Assembly: GCA_049366715.1 (NCBI GenBank)
Contig: JBMNCQ010000044.1
Coordinates: 10,766-74,765 of the forward strand
Reading direction: 5' to 3'
Source of the DNA: JBMNCQ01 sp049366715
GTDB lineage: Bacteria; Bacillota; Peptococcia; Peptococcales; BICA1-8
Length of the DNA: 64,000 nucleotides
Below the pieces are notes generated by a model. That model was not told where the DNA came from, ran no database searches, and saw only the letters and a list, made by a program, of their open reading frames with translations. Every line of letters begins with the position of its first letter. The first letter of the stretch is position 1. Shown here one piece after another: positions 25,531-33,626 of this stretch. A program made the translations under genes and the position numbers.

Positions 25531-26565
25531 CTAGGCTTCCAGTTTCATATCGCCAAATTTAATCCATTCTTTTTTCCGCATATATTCAGAAATTAAAAGG
25601 GTTAAAATAACCGGGAGAATGAAATGAAGCAGGGCAACCTTAAAGATAACTGCTGAACTTAAACCCATAGCCTCAATTGTCCCAAATTGTCCGACAAGAC
25701 CGCTGGTCCCCATACCTGCACCGACAGGTACATTTTCCATCTTTAAAAATGTTGTGGAAAGAGGACCAATAATGGCACTGGCTAAGGTAGGCGGTATCCA
25801 GATCAAAGGGTTTCTCACAATATTAGGCACCTGCAGCATAGATGTTCCTAACCCCTGGCTGATTAAACCTCCCCAGCCATTTTCCCGGTAGCTCGCTACG
25901 GCAAACCCAACCATTTGCGTACAGCAGCCGACAGTTGCGGCACCGGCAGCTAAACCGCCTAAACTTAACATTATGCATAAAGCAGCGCTGGAAATAGGAA
26001 GGGTCAGGATCATACCTACTAAAACGGAGACAAGAATACCCATGGGGATAGGCTGCAATTCGGTAGCCTTCATGATTACTACGCCCAGCCAAGTCATAAA
26101 AGCACCGATCCCGGGACCGACCAATATCCCGGTGGCTACACCGGCGATTATCGTAACAACGGGAGTTACAATAATATCTATTTTCGTTTCTTTCGAAACC
26201 AGCTTGCCGAATTCGGCTCCGATTACTACCGCGACAAAACAGCCTGCCGGTCCGCCTAATTCATAACCGGCCATTCCTGTAACTGTAGAAGCGAATAATA
26301 CTAAAGGGGGGGCTTTTAAGCCGAAAGCCACGGCGACACCTATCGCCGGTCCAGACATGGCCATTGCCCGCTGGCCGTAATTCACGAGAAAATCAATACC
26401 GGTCTGTTCACCGATGGTTTGTAGAATTAGTCCGACGATTAATGATGCAAATAGTCCCAGAGCCATCGCTCCTAAAGCTTCAATACCATATCTTTTCAGG
26501 GAAAACTCGATATTTTTTCTTTTTAAAAAACTTACATTTTCTGCCCCTTGTACTGGAGTTGACAT
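25531..26565 (-). CDS. EIIC-like membrane transporter (PTS_EIIC_2 type), candidate nicotinate uptake
   Basis: 344 residues with about nine or ten transmembrane segments and repeated Gly-rich loops (GPAIGVAVAFGLKAPPLVLF, GPGIGAFMTWLGVV, GAGMGTSGLVGQFG). It resembles the stand-alone PTS EIIC_2 membrane family; no EIIA or EIIB domain is present, so sugar phosphorylation is unlikely. Its ATG overlaps the ndhM stop by one base (TAATG), so it is translated with nicotinate dehydrogenase. That coupling makes it a strong candidate importer of nicotinate, replacing the decayed NCS1 permease beside it. The family assignment is moderate and the substrate is inferred. Confidence 0.78.
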   Translation of the reverse strand: MSTPVQGAENVSFLKRKNIEFSLKRYGIEALGAMALGLFASLIVGLILQTIGEQTGIDFLVNYGQRAMAMSGPAIGVAVAFGLKAPPLVLFASTVTGMAGYELGGPAGCFVAVVIGAEFGKLVSKETKIDIIVTPVVTIIAGVATGILVGPGIGAFMTWLGVVIMKATELQPIPMGILVSVLVGMILTLPISSAALCIMLSLGGLAAGAATVGCCTQMVGFAVASYRENGWGGLISQGLGTSMLQVPNIVRNPLIWIPPTLASAIIGPLSTTFLKMENVPVGAGMGTSGLVGQFGTIEAMGLSSAVIFKVALLHFILPVILTLLISEYMRKKEWIKFGDMKLEA

Positions 26566-27578
26566 TAATTTACTACCTCCTCTTGATTTTCAAATTTCTT
26601 TAATTCCGGTAAGAGCTTTTCCGGGGTAACCGGGAGTTCCGTAATGCGTACCCCGACTGCATCATAAATAGCATTTACGATAGCGGCCGGAGTAGGAATA
26701 AGAGCCGGTTCTCCTACTCCCTTGGCCCCAAACGGTCCGGTAGCTTCGGTATCTTCAATTATTATAGATTCTATGTTTGGCGTATCAAGGGATGTCGGAA
26801 TCAAATAGGTTGCCAGATTAGGATTTTTTACAAAGCCTTCTTGTACAATAATTTCTTCCAGCAAGCAATAGCCGAATCCGGTTACTACCCCCCCTTCAAT
26901 TTGTCCTATTACATTTGACGGGTTAATGGCCTTACCGACATCATGGGCACAAATCACTTTCAATACATTTACTACGCCGGTTTCCGTATCAACCTCTACT
27001 TCGGCAATTTGAGTTGCGTAAGCATAGGAAGCATAAGGCCTTCCTTGTCCTGTTTCTACATCCAGAGAAGTAACATCAGGATTAAAGGAACCGTGTCCTA
27101 AGGTTAGTTTACCTTTTTGTCTGCATTTGATCAGACAGTCTGCTAACGTAATGGAATTCTTGCTCTCATCAGAATCAGATTTAATTCTCAGAACTTTATT
27201 CTCTAAAATCACCTCTTTTGTACTTACTGAAAATATTTTTGCTGCTTCTTCCAGTAAAACCTTTTTTGCTTCTTCGGCAGCTAATCTTACTGCGTTGCCC
27301 GAAATATATGTTTGTCTGCTGGCAGAAGTTTTCCCGGCATCCGGTGTGACACCGGTATCGGCGGAAATTAATTTTATATCGTCAATATCTATACCCAGCT
27401 CTTCAGCAGCGATTTGAGCAAGAACTGTATCGGAGCCTTGACCAATATCCGCACATCCTGTTAAAACAATGGCAGTACCATCATCTAATAATTCTACAAA
27501 AGCACTGGAAGGATTAGGTAAACCTGTATTTCCGATTCCATACCACATATTAGCAATTCCAACACCATATTTTTTCAA
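26565..27578 (-). CDS. ndhM: Nicotinate dehydrogenase, medium molybdopterin subunit
   Basis: 337 residues, matching the C-terminal half of the molybdopterin chain of xanthine-dehydrogenase-type enzymes; the E. barkeri subunit is about 330. Visible motifs are GCADIGQGSDTVLAQIAAEE and EATGPFGAKGVGEPALIPTP, the latter containing the catalytic Glu (GVGEP). The start is TTG with GGAGG upstream. A split molybdopterin subunit (ndhL plus ndhM) is the hallmark of nicotinate dehydrogenase. No in-frame TGA is needed, consistent with a non-selenocysteine selenium enzyme. Confidence 0.93.
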   Translation of the reverse strand: MKKYGVGIANMWYGIGNTGLPNPSSAFVELLDDGTAIVLTGCADIGQGSDTVLAQIAAEELGIDIDDIKLISADTGVTPDAGKTSASRQTYISGNAVRLAAEEAKKVLLEEAAKIFSVSTKEVILENKVLRIKSDSDESKNSITLADCLIKCRQKGKLTLGHGSFNPDVTSLDVETGQGRPYASYAYATQIAEVEVDTETGVVNVLKVICAHDVGKAINPSNVIGQIEGGVVTGFGYCLLEEIIVQEGFVKNPNLATYLIPTSLDTPNIESIIIEDTEATGPFGAKGVGEPALIPTPAAIVNAIYDAVGVRITELPVTPEKLLPELKKFENQEEVVN

Positions 27579-27596
27579 TATTTGCCTCCCTCCTTT

Positions 27597-28868
27597 CTAA
27601 ATGATTTTTCCTGATTCTTCTGTCAGTTTTTGTCTTGCTGCTTCCATTGTTTGCGCAATTCCTACACTTTGGGTTAACATATCTCCTGTTGCAGTGCATA
27701 GATTAGGCCGCAGGGCATTTTTCATGCGGATATCAAAAGGAGAAATCCCAATTTTGGCTGCCAGGCAATCCAATTGCGATTCATGAGCAAGTGCCACTTG
27801 CGGTACACCGAAGCCTCTGAATGCTCCGCAGCGCAGATTGTTTGTATAAACAGTAAAAGACTCTATCCTGACATTAGGAATTTCATAGGGACCTGTGGCA
27901 TGAACGGCAGCACGGGTTGAAACTCCCGGGCCGTATGAAGCATAAGCACCGGTATCGGCAACAATTTTGCTTTCCATAGCTAAGAGTTTTCCTTCTGAAT
28001 TACATCCTGTTTTAAACGTCATGGTAATCGGATGTCTTTTACCGGTACAAAGCATAGATTCCTGGCGGGAATACACCATTTTAACCGGTTTTTTAGTAGC
28101 CTGGGCCAGCAAGGCCAGATGAATTTGCACGGAAATGTCAAGTTTACCGCCGAATCCTCCTCCGGTAGTTGCCTGAATAACCCTGACCTGATTTAAACGT
28201 AATTTTAAATTTTGGGCTACTTCATATCTGTCCATGTGAGGATTTTGGGTACTGCACCAGATTACGATTGAATCTCCTTCAACTCTTGCTATCCCTGCCT
28301 CCGGTTCAATATAAGCGTGTTCTTGAATAGAAGTTTTATATTGACATTCAACTATTGCCGTACATTCAGCAAAAGCCTTTTCAATATCACCTTTAACAAT
28401 TTTTCGGACGGATAGGATATTGCCCTTTGCATACAATTGCGGAGCATCTTCATTCATCGCTTCAAAAGGACAGAAAATGCCGGGCAGTTCTTCAATTTCT
28501 ACTTCAATCAAATCCAGAGCTGCTTCAGCTATTTCTGCCGTTTCCGCTGCTACAACGGCCAGGGTATCTCCGATACTCCGTATTTTCCCATTGATCCCTA
28601 CGATTACGGGCTCATCTTTTAAAATCATTCCCGTAGTATTCGGACCTGGAATATCTTCTCCTGTTAAGACAGCATGAACTCCCGGTGCGGTTTTCGCTTT
28701 AGCGGTATTTATTTTCCTGAGAATACCGTGGGCTACTTTGCTGCGCAGGGCTTTGGCATAAAGCATTCCGGCCATTTTCATATCGGCGGCATAAAGCGCG
28801 GTGCCCAGAACTTTTTCTTTGGCATCAATTTTGCTGACGGATTTTCCAACTACGTTTGTTTCAACCAT
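27597..28868 (-). CDS. ndhL: Nicotinate dehydrogenase, large molybdopterin subunit
   Basis: 423 residues from ATG 28868, which has AGGAGGG 8 bases upstream, close to the E. barkeri length (about 425). It carries the N-terminal domain (KVLGTALYAADM), the molybdopterin motif ATTGGGFGGKLD and the loop LRCGAFRGFGVPQ. It hydroxylates nicotinate at C6 using water as the oxygen source, with ndhM completing the active site. It overlaps ndhS by 8 bases. Confidence 0.93.
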   Translation of the reverse strand: MVETNVVGKSVSKIDAKEKVLGTALYAADMKMAGMLYAKALRSKVAHGILRKINTAKAKTAPGVHAVLTGEDIPGPNTTGMILKDEPVIVGINGKIRSIGDTLAVVAAETAEIAEAALDLIEVEIEELPGIFCPFEAMNEDAPQLYAKGNILSVRKIVKGDIEKAFAECTAIVECQYKTSIQEHAYIEPEAGIARVEGDSIVIWCSTQNPHMDRYEVAQNLKLRLNQVRVIQATTGGGFGGKLDISVQIHLALLAQATKKPVKMVYSRQESMLCTGKRHPITMTFKTGCNSEGKLLAMESKIVADTGAYASYGPGVSTRAAVHATGPYEIPNVRIESFTVYTNNLRCGAFRGFGVPQVALAHESQLDCLAAKIGISPFDIRMKNALRPNLCTATGDMLTQSVGIAQTMEAARQKLTEESGKII

Positions 28869-29349
28869 GCCTACATCCCTCCTGATCATCCCGGGATGCT
28901 TTTTCAATCGCTTTGACTATTTTTGAATATCCGGTACATCTGCATAAATTACCGGAGATGCATTCTTTTATTTCTTCACTGGAAGGATTTTTATTGGTGT
29001 CTAATAAACTTTTGGCACTCATCAGCATTCCTGGTGTACAAAAACCGCATTGTACCGCACCTTCTTCAATAAATGATTTTTGTAAAGGATGTAAAGCAGC
29101 AGGTGTGCCTAATCCTTCCACTGTGGTAATTTTATGACCATTTACTTTTGCTGCCAGCACCAGACATGAGTTAACGGGCTTCCCGTCCATTAAAACCGTA
29201 CAAGCCCCGCAGTCTCCTTCGCCGCAACCGATCTTAGTACCTGTTAAATCTAATTTTTCTCTTAACAGATCTACTAAAAGTAACTGTGGCTCAACATCAA
29301 TAGCGAACTCTTTTCCGTTAAGTGTGAAATTTATTGCTAATTTATTCAT
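28861..29349 (-). CDS. ndhS: Nicotinate dehydrogenase, 2x[2Fe-2S] subunit
   Basis: 162 residues with a plant-type ferredoxin domain (GCGEGDCGACTVLMDG) and the all-helical second cluster domain (QCGFCTPGML and CISGNLCRCTGYSKIV), eight conserved cysteines in all. It passes electrons from the molybdenum site to the FAD subunit. The start ATG 29349 is 9 bases from AGGAGG. It overlaps both neighbours by 8 bases, so the ndhFSL genes are tightly coupled. Confidence 0.95.
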   Translation of the reverse strand: MNKLAINFTLNGKEFAIDVEPQLLLVDLLREKLDLTGTKIGCGEGDCGACTVLMDGKPVNSCLVLAAKVNGHKITTVEGLGTPAALHPLQKSFIEEGAVQCGFCTPGMLMSAKSLLDTNKNPSSEEIKECISGNLCRCTGYSKIVKAIEKASRDDQEGCRHG

Positions 29350-30220
29350 TACCACATTCCTCCTGAGCCTCTTGTAATGCTATCTTCAGTCCACGCAATA
29401 CGGTAACTTCCGCTATAGACTTGCGATATTCTGCAGTAGAACGTATATCATCAATTGGTTTGATGATATCTTTAGCCATGCGTGCTGCAGTCTCCAACAC
29501 TTCAGTCTGTATTTTTTTTCCCAGCAGCCAATCTTCTACTTCAAACAATCTCAGCGGGGTTGGCGCAACAGAACCTAAAGCAATTCTTACGTTTGCGATA
29601 TGTCCTTGCGACACTTTCAGCCAGACAGCGCAATTTAATACGGATATGGCTAAAGCTTTTCTTTTACCTAATTTAATAAATGCTGCTCCTTCATTTTCTT
29701 TAATCGTACAAATCTTAAATTTTGTTATAACCTGTCCATGCCTGAGTTTCAGGCTTCCCGGACTTTTAAAAATCTGGTATAAATCCTTTTCTTCACAACC
29801 TGTTATGCCGTCGACATTGACTTTGGCATCCAAAACCAGTAAAGCCGGTGCAGTATCGGCCGCCGGTGAAGCATTGCCGATATTTCCTCCTACCGTTCCC
29901 ATATTACGGATCTGAGGAGATCCGATTTGTGAGGCGGCCTGAGCTAAAATGCGAGCATGTTTCTTGACTAAAGCGGAATTTACCAGTTCCACATGAGTAG
30001 TCATAGCGCCGATATCAAGATAGCCCCCGTCAGATAGACGAATCCCTTTTAATTCAACTAAATTGCTTAAATCTATCAAATTTGGAGGACTTATTATTTT
30101 TTCTTTCATCTTTACTAAAAGGTCTGTGCCACCTGCCACTAATGCATATCCAGCTAATTTTTGAACTGTATCTTTGAAAACAGATAAATTACTGGGATTA
30201 AAATAATTAAAATTCATCAT
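29342..30220 (-). CDS. ndhF: Nicotinate dehydrogenase, FAD subunit
   Basis: 292 residues of the CoxM/XDH FAD-binding family, with the FAD motifs LVAGGTDLLVKMK near residue 30 and GTVGGNIGNASPAADTAPALL near residue 108. E. barkeri NdhF is 296. It transfers electrons to NADP in the characterised enzyme. It is the first gene of the operon, 157 bases downstream of the start predicted from a -24/-12 promoter match. Confidence 0.94.
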   Translation of the reverse strand: MMNFNYFNPSNLSVFKDTVQKLAGYALVAGGTDLLVKMKEKIISPPNLIDLSNLVELKGIRLSDGGYLDIGAMTTHVELVNSALVKKHARILAQAASQIGSPQIRNMGTVGGNIGNASPAADTAPALLVLDAKVNVDGITGCEEKDLYQIFKSPGSLKLRHGQVITKFKICTIKENEGAAFIKLGKRKALAISVLNCAVWLKVSQGHIANVRIALGSVAPTPLRLFEVEDWLLGKKIQTEVLETAARMAKDIIKPIDDIRSTAEYRKSIAEVTVLRGLKIALQEAQEECGNE

Positions 30221-30387
30221 TTCACCTCCTAAATTTTTATCTAGTTTAAATTAATGCAAGTTTTATGCCGAATCATAAAAGGTTTCAATAAATTAGCATC
30301 AAGCTGCTTTTATCCGGAGCAAAAATTTTCTGTTTTAAAACCAATTCCCGGAAATTAAAAAAGGACGCAGAACACCTAAAGTGCATT

Positions 30388-30403
30388 TGCGACCTCATTG
30401 CCA
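30388..30403 (-). promoter_or_regulatory. Candidate sigma-54 (-24/-12) promoter of ndh operon
   Basis: On the minus strand the sequence TGGCAATGAGGTCGCA has GG and GC exactly 10 bases apart and matches the TGGCAC-N5-TTGC consensus at nearly all fixed positions. It would start transcription near 30377. The gene upstream encodes a sigma-54-dependent activator, which supports the call. Confidence 0.72.
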
Positions 30404-30593
30404 AGTAGTATTCGGTTTAATAAACAGGCTTAGATTGATACATTTTGTCAAATAAATATTATTCATCGGTAATTTATTTTTAGATTCGAATCGTTCAGAT
30501 TTTATCTAAAAATATCTTGTAGATGGTAAAAGTGAATTTTTAGTACTTAAAAAGAATTCACCAAAGCTGTTAAAGACTCTCAGACAAGACAGC

Positions 30594-30695
30594 ATTGCAA
30601 TTTTGAAATGGAAATATGCATGAACTGCTGGAAAAAGGGGTAAATACCTGTTAAAATGCATTTCATTTTTGCAAAGGTCATTTCAATATTGAAAT
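30594..30695. promoter_or_regulatory. Repeated palindromic activator sites (UAS candidates)
   Basis: A perfect 16-bp palindrome ATTTCAATATTGAAAT lies at 30680-30695. A 14/16 copy (ATTGCAATTTTGAAAT) lies at 30594-30609 and a 12/16 copy (ATTTCATTTTTGCAAA) at 30660-30675. They lie 190-310 bases upstream of the -24/-12 element and just past the activator gene, the usual layout for a sigma-54 enhancer. Confidence 0.6.
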
Positions 30696-30707
30696 CCATG
30701 ACATTTA

Positions 30708-32285
30708 TCACTCAATTTTATGTTCGCAAATTTTTCTCCATAAGGTGGTGGTACTTATATCCAAAATTGTTGCAGTTTCTTTTTTAGAACCATTGGTGTA
30801 ATGCAGGGCCTTAATAATGGCCTCCTTTTCTGCTTTACAAATAACATCAGCGAGAGAAGGAAAGGTCATCTTAATATTTTTAGGGTGGCTATCTTGAATA
30901 TAGGAAGGAAGATGTTCAACTTCGATTGCACTGTCATTAACATCAACCATATTCATTGCATATTCAATACAGTTTTGCAGCTGCCTGACATTTCCGGGCC
31001 AATGAAAAGATATTAAGAGATTTTCTGCTTTTATATCAATGCCTGTGACAAATTTACCCAGTAATTTATTGTATTTATTGATAAAAAATTTCACTAAAGT
31101 TGGTAAATCTTCGATTCTTTCCCGTAAGGTAGGTAATTTTATCTGGACTACGTTTAATCTATAAAAAAGATCCTCTCTAAACATAGCTTTTTTAATGAGA
31201 TCTACTAAATTTTTGTTGGTAGCGGCAATTATTCTGACATCTATTTTAATGGCTCTAGTGCTACCGATTCTCATAACTTCACGTTCTTGCAAAACTCTTA
31301 AAAGTTTGCTTTGTAAGTTATAATCCATCTCACTTATTTCGTCAAAGAAAATTGTTCCGCCATTGGCTTGTTCAAATGCACCGGAATTTCCTCCTTTTTT
31401 TGCTCCTGTGAAGGATCCGCCTTCATAACCAAATAAGTAACTCTCAATTATCGAGGCAGGTATTGCTCCGCAATTAATGGCCACAAAAGGCTGCGACCTT
31501 CTTTCGCTATTATTATGTATAGCCTGGGCAAACAATTCTTTACCTGTTCCTGTTTCTCCGTATATTAAAACAGAGGATATGCCCTTAGCAATAAAAGAAG
31601 CCATACTTTTGGTTTTTTTAATCGCTTCGCTTTCCCCGATAATATCATTGAAATTATAGCGGGCATATTGAAATTTCTTTACTTCTTCAATTAATTTATG
31701 TTCCTGTTGTACGCTCTGTTCATTGTTAAAGCCAAAGCCAAAGTCTTTGGTAATGGGAATTCTTACGCCTATTGCACCGTTTACGGACATTGATTCGCCG
31801 ATAACGGTTTTTTGGGTAGCCATTGCCTCTTTAGCGGCTTTGCTTGTACTGCCGATAAAGCGTTCGGTAACATTCCCGTGGTAGTCTATGCTGGCTAATC
31901 TTCTGCCTTCTTTATCAAATAATACTGCCTCTCCCCCGGCTACCCTTGCGATAAAGGGGAGGGCTTTAATCAGCGAGTTTTTTAAATCTTTATCCCGTTG
32001 AATCCGTTCAATATTATTTGCCGCTAAAACATAATCTCCCAGCGGCAAGGCCCATAATTCCGCACTATCGATAATTTGTGAAAAACCTGTTTGAAAATTC
32101 CCTGTCTGAGCCGCAGTCTTGGCAAGATCAAAGAGCATACCTTTTAGATAATGAATTTCCTGTCCCTGTGAATCATATGTCTTAATCCGCCGCCCCTGGT
32201 TATCGGTGACGGCGGCATAACCTCCTGTAATCCGGGCAATAGCAGGTAATATTTCTAATAAGTTTTCAAGTGACAGCACTGACAT
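30708..32285 (-). CDS. Sigma-54-dependent transcriptional activator of nicotinate cluster
   Basis: 525 residues. The central AAA+ domain has Walker A (GETGTGKE), the sigma-54 contact loop GSFTGA and ATNKNL; a Fis-type helix-turn-helix occupies the last 40 residues (KKETATILDISTTTLWRKI). The N-terminal sensor region has two related segments, around residues 12-45 (LPAIARITGGYAAVTDNQGR) and 104-140 (LPFIARVAGGEAVLFDKEGR), suggesting an internal duplication of a small ligand-sensing unit. It lies directly upstream of ndhF on the same strand and probably senses nicotinate or 6-hydroxynicotinate. Confidence 0.93.
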   Translation of the reverse strand: MSVLSLENLLEILPAIARITGGYAAVTDNQGRRIKTYDSQGQEIHYLKGMLFDLAKTAAQTGNFQTGFSQIIDSAELWALPLGDYVLAANNIERIQRDKDLKNSLIKALPFIARVAGGEAVLFDKEGRRLASIDYHGNVTERFIGSTSKAAKEAMATQKTVIGESMSVNGAIGVRIPITKDFGFGFNNEQSVQQEHKLIEEVKKFQYARYNFNDIIGESEAIKKTKSMASFIAKGISSVLIYGETGTGKELFAQAIHNNSERRSQPFVAINCGAIPASIIESYLFGYEGGSFTGAKKGGNSGAFEQANGGTIFFDEISEMDYNLQSKLLRVLQEREVMRIGSTRAIKIDVRIIAATNKNLVDLIKKAMFREDLFYRLNVVQIKLPTLRERIEDLPTLVKFFINKYNKLLGKFVTGIDIKAENLLISFHWPGNVRQLQNCIEYAMNMVDVNDSAIEVEHLPSYIQDSHPKNIKMTFPSLADVICKAEKEAIIKALHYTNGSKKETATILDISTTTLWRKICEHKIE

Positions 32286-32502
32286 TTTAACACCCCATAA
32301 TATTAATTTATTTCAAAAACTCACCAGTTCATATCTATATATAGACTAACACAGATATCTTCCGGCTTAAAATAAATATAATATTCATAATTAAATTCCC
32401 TTTGAAAAGCTTATTTCCTCCTATAATTCTACAAGATTAGACAAAATATCGTAAAAAAATATAAAATTTACATAAAATGGAATGATTCGTATTTAAGAAA
32501 TC

Positions 32503-32530
32503 AAAAAGGAGCTCAGAGGGAACTGAACTC
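32503..32530 (-). terminator. Terminator of amylase-malQ-glucokinase operon
   Basis: On the minus strand an 8-bp stem (GAGTTCAG / CTGAGCTC, one G-T pair) with a 6-base loop is followed by CTTTTT. The stop codon of the 45-codon ORF lies inside the stem. Confidence 0.7.
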
Positions 32531-32650
32531 AAATTTAAAATAGGTAGCTAGCCTGCCTTGATATAAAGGTTTGTTAAAATCAAATTTAAATTGGTGGATC
32601 AGATCGACTTTTAAAGGCAAACCTGCTTGCCAAGATAAATCAACTAACAT
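32513..32650 (-). CDS. Possible 45-residue protein downstream of glucokinase
   Basis: An ATG two bases after the glucokinase stop opens a 45-codon frame rich in alternating hydrophobic and charged residues (MLVDLSWQAGLPLKVDLIHQ at the start). It has no strong ribosome binding site but could be translated by coupling. It ends within the terminator stem. No family is recognised and it may be chance. Otherwise 32286-32502 shows nothing but AT-rich promoter-like sequence. Confidence 0.25.
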   Translation of the reverse strand: MLVDLSWQAGLPLKVDLIHQFKFDFNKPLYQGRLATYFKFEFSSL

Positions 32651-32652
32651 CT

Positions 32653-33612
32653 TCAGCCGCCTAGCGTTTCGATTTCTTTAAAAAAAAGACTGGCACCGCC
32701 GATTAGGCCGGCTTTATTGCCTAATTTTGCCTTTTTGATGATGATCTGATTTTTAAAGGTAGGAAAGGTAAGTTTCTTTACCATATCATCCAATCCAATT
32801 AGTAATGCATCATTTAATTCGATGATTCCCCCGCCCAGGATGAGACACTGGGGATTAAAGATATTGATTAAATTTGCTAAACCTAAGGCTAAATATTCTT
32901 TTACTTCCGTGATAATTTCAACTGCCTGCGGCTCTCCCTCTTGCCAGGCTTTGAAGATATCCTGCAGGGTAAAAGAATCATTGCTTCCTTTTGTAAATTG
33001 GTTTATCGGATATTCCCCACTCTGAATTTTAGCAGAGATTTTTTTTATAATGGCAGAAGCAGATACCAGTGTTTCCCAGCATCCTTTGTTTCCACAGGAA
33101 CACAGGGGACCATCTTTTTTTAATATCATATGACCGGCTTCCGGTGCAAAACCAGATGTTCCGGTAAAAAGTTTCTTGTCGAGAATAACTGCCGAGCCTA
33201 TGCCGGTTCCTAGTGTTATACAAAGAATATTATGATAGCTTTTCCCGGCTCCGTGAAAAAACTCCCCCAGACAGGCGGCATTAGCATCATTGATTAATCT
33301 AACCTCCAGCCCGGCGGATTGTTCGATTATTTTACCAAAATTTATATTATTCCAATGTAAATTGGGGCTATATAAACAGTTTCCGGTAGTTCTCTCAATG
33401 GAACCGGCTAAAGCAATACCGATTCCTTGTAAAGCGTTTTGCTCTTGATAAGATTTAATCAAGTTTTTGATCGTGTCCAGGACATGGTCAGGTCCTTGCC
33501 GGGAGTTAGTAGGTATACTTTGAAAATCTTTAAGCAGCCCCCGCTCATTAACTAAACCGGATTTTATAGAAGTTCCCCCGATATCAAGACCTAGAATAAT
33601 TTTCTCCTCCAT
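32653..33612 (-). CDS. ROK-family glucokinase
   Basis: 319 residues with the ATP/phosphate motif LGLDIGGTSIKSGLV, the sugar/phosphoacceptor region LINDANAACLGE, LGTGIGSAVI and the ROK zinc motif CSCGNKGCWE. It would phosphorylate glucose released by the neighbouring MalQ and amylase. ATG 33612 is preceded by GAGGTG. Family members also include fructokinases and repressors; no helix-turn-helix is present, so it is an enzyme. Confidence 0.9.
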   Translation of the reverse strand: MEEKIILGLDIGGTSIKSGLVNERGLLKDFQSIPTNSRQGPDHVLDTIKNLIKSYQEQNALQGIGIALAGSIERTTGNCLYSPNLHWNNINFGKIIEQSAGLEVRLINDANAACLGEFFHGAGKSYHNILCITLGTGIGSAVILDKKLFTGTSGFAPEAGHMILKKDGPLCSCGNKGCWETLVSASAIIKKISAKIQSGEYPINQFTKGSNDSFTLQDIFKAWQEGEPQAVEIITEVKEYLALGLANLINIFNPQCLILGGGIIELNDALLIGLDDMVKKLTFPTFKNQIIIKKAKLGNKAGLIGGASLFFKEIETLGG

Positions 33613-33626
33613 AATGCACCTCAACT

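Noticed and set aside
26565..28868. Selenocysteine in nicotinate dehydrogenase
   Set aside because: Both molybdopterin subunits read through without an in-frame TGA, and the E. barkeri enzyme carries non-selenocysteine selenium.
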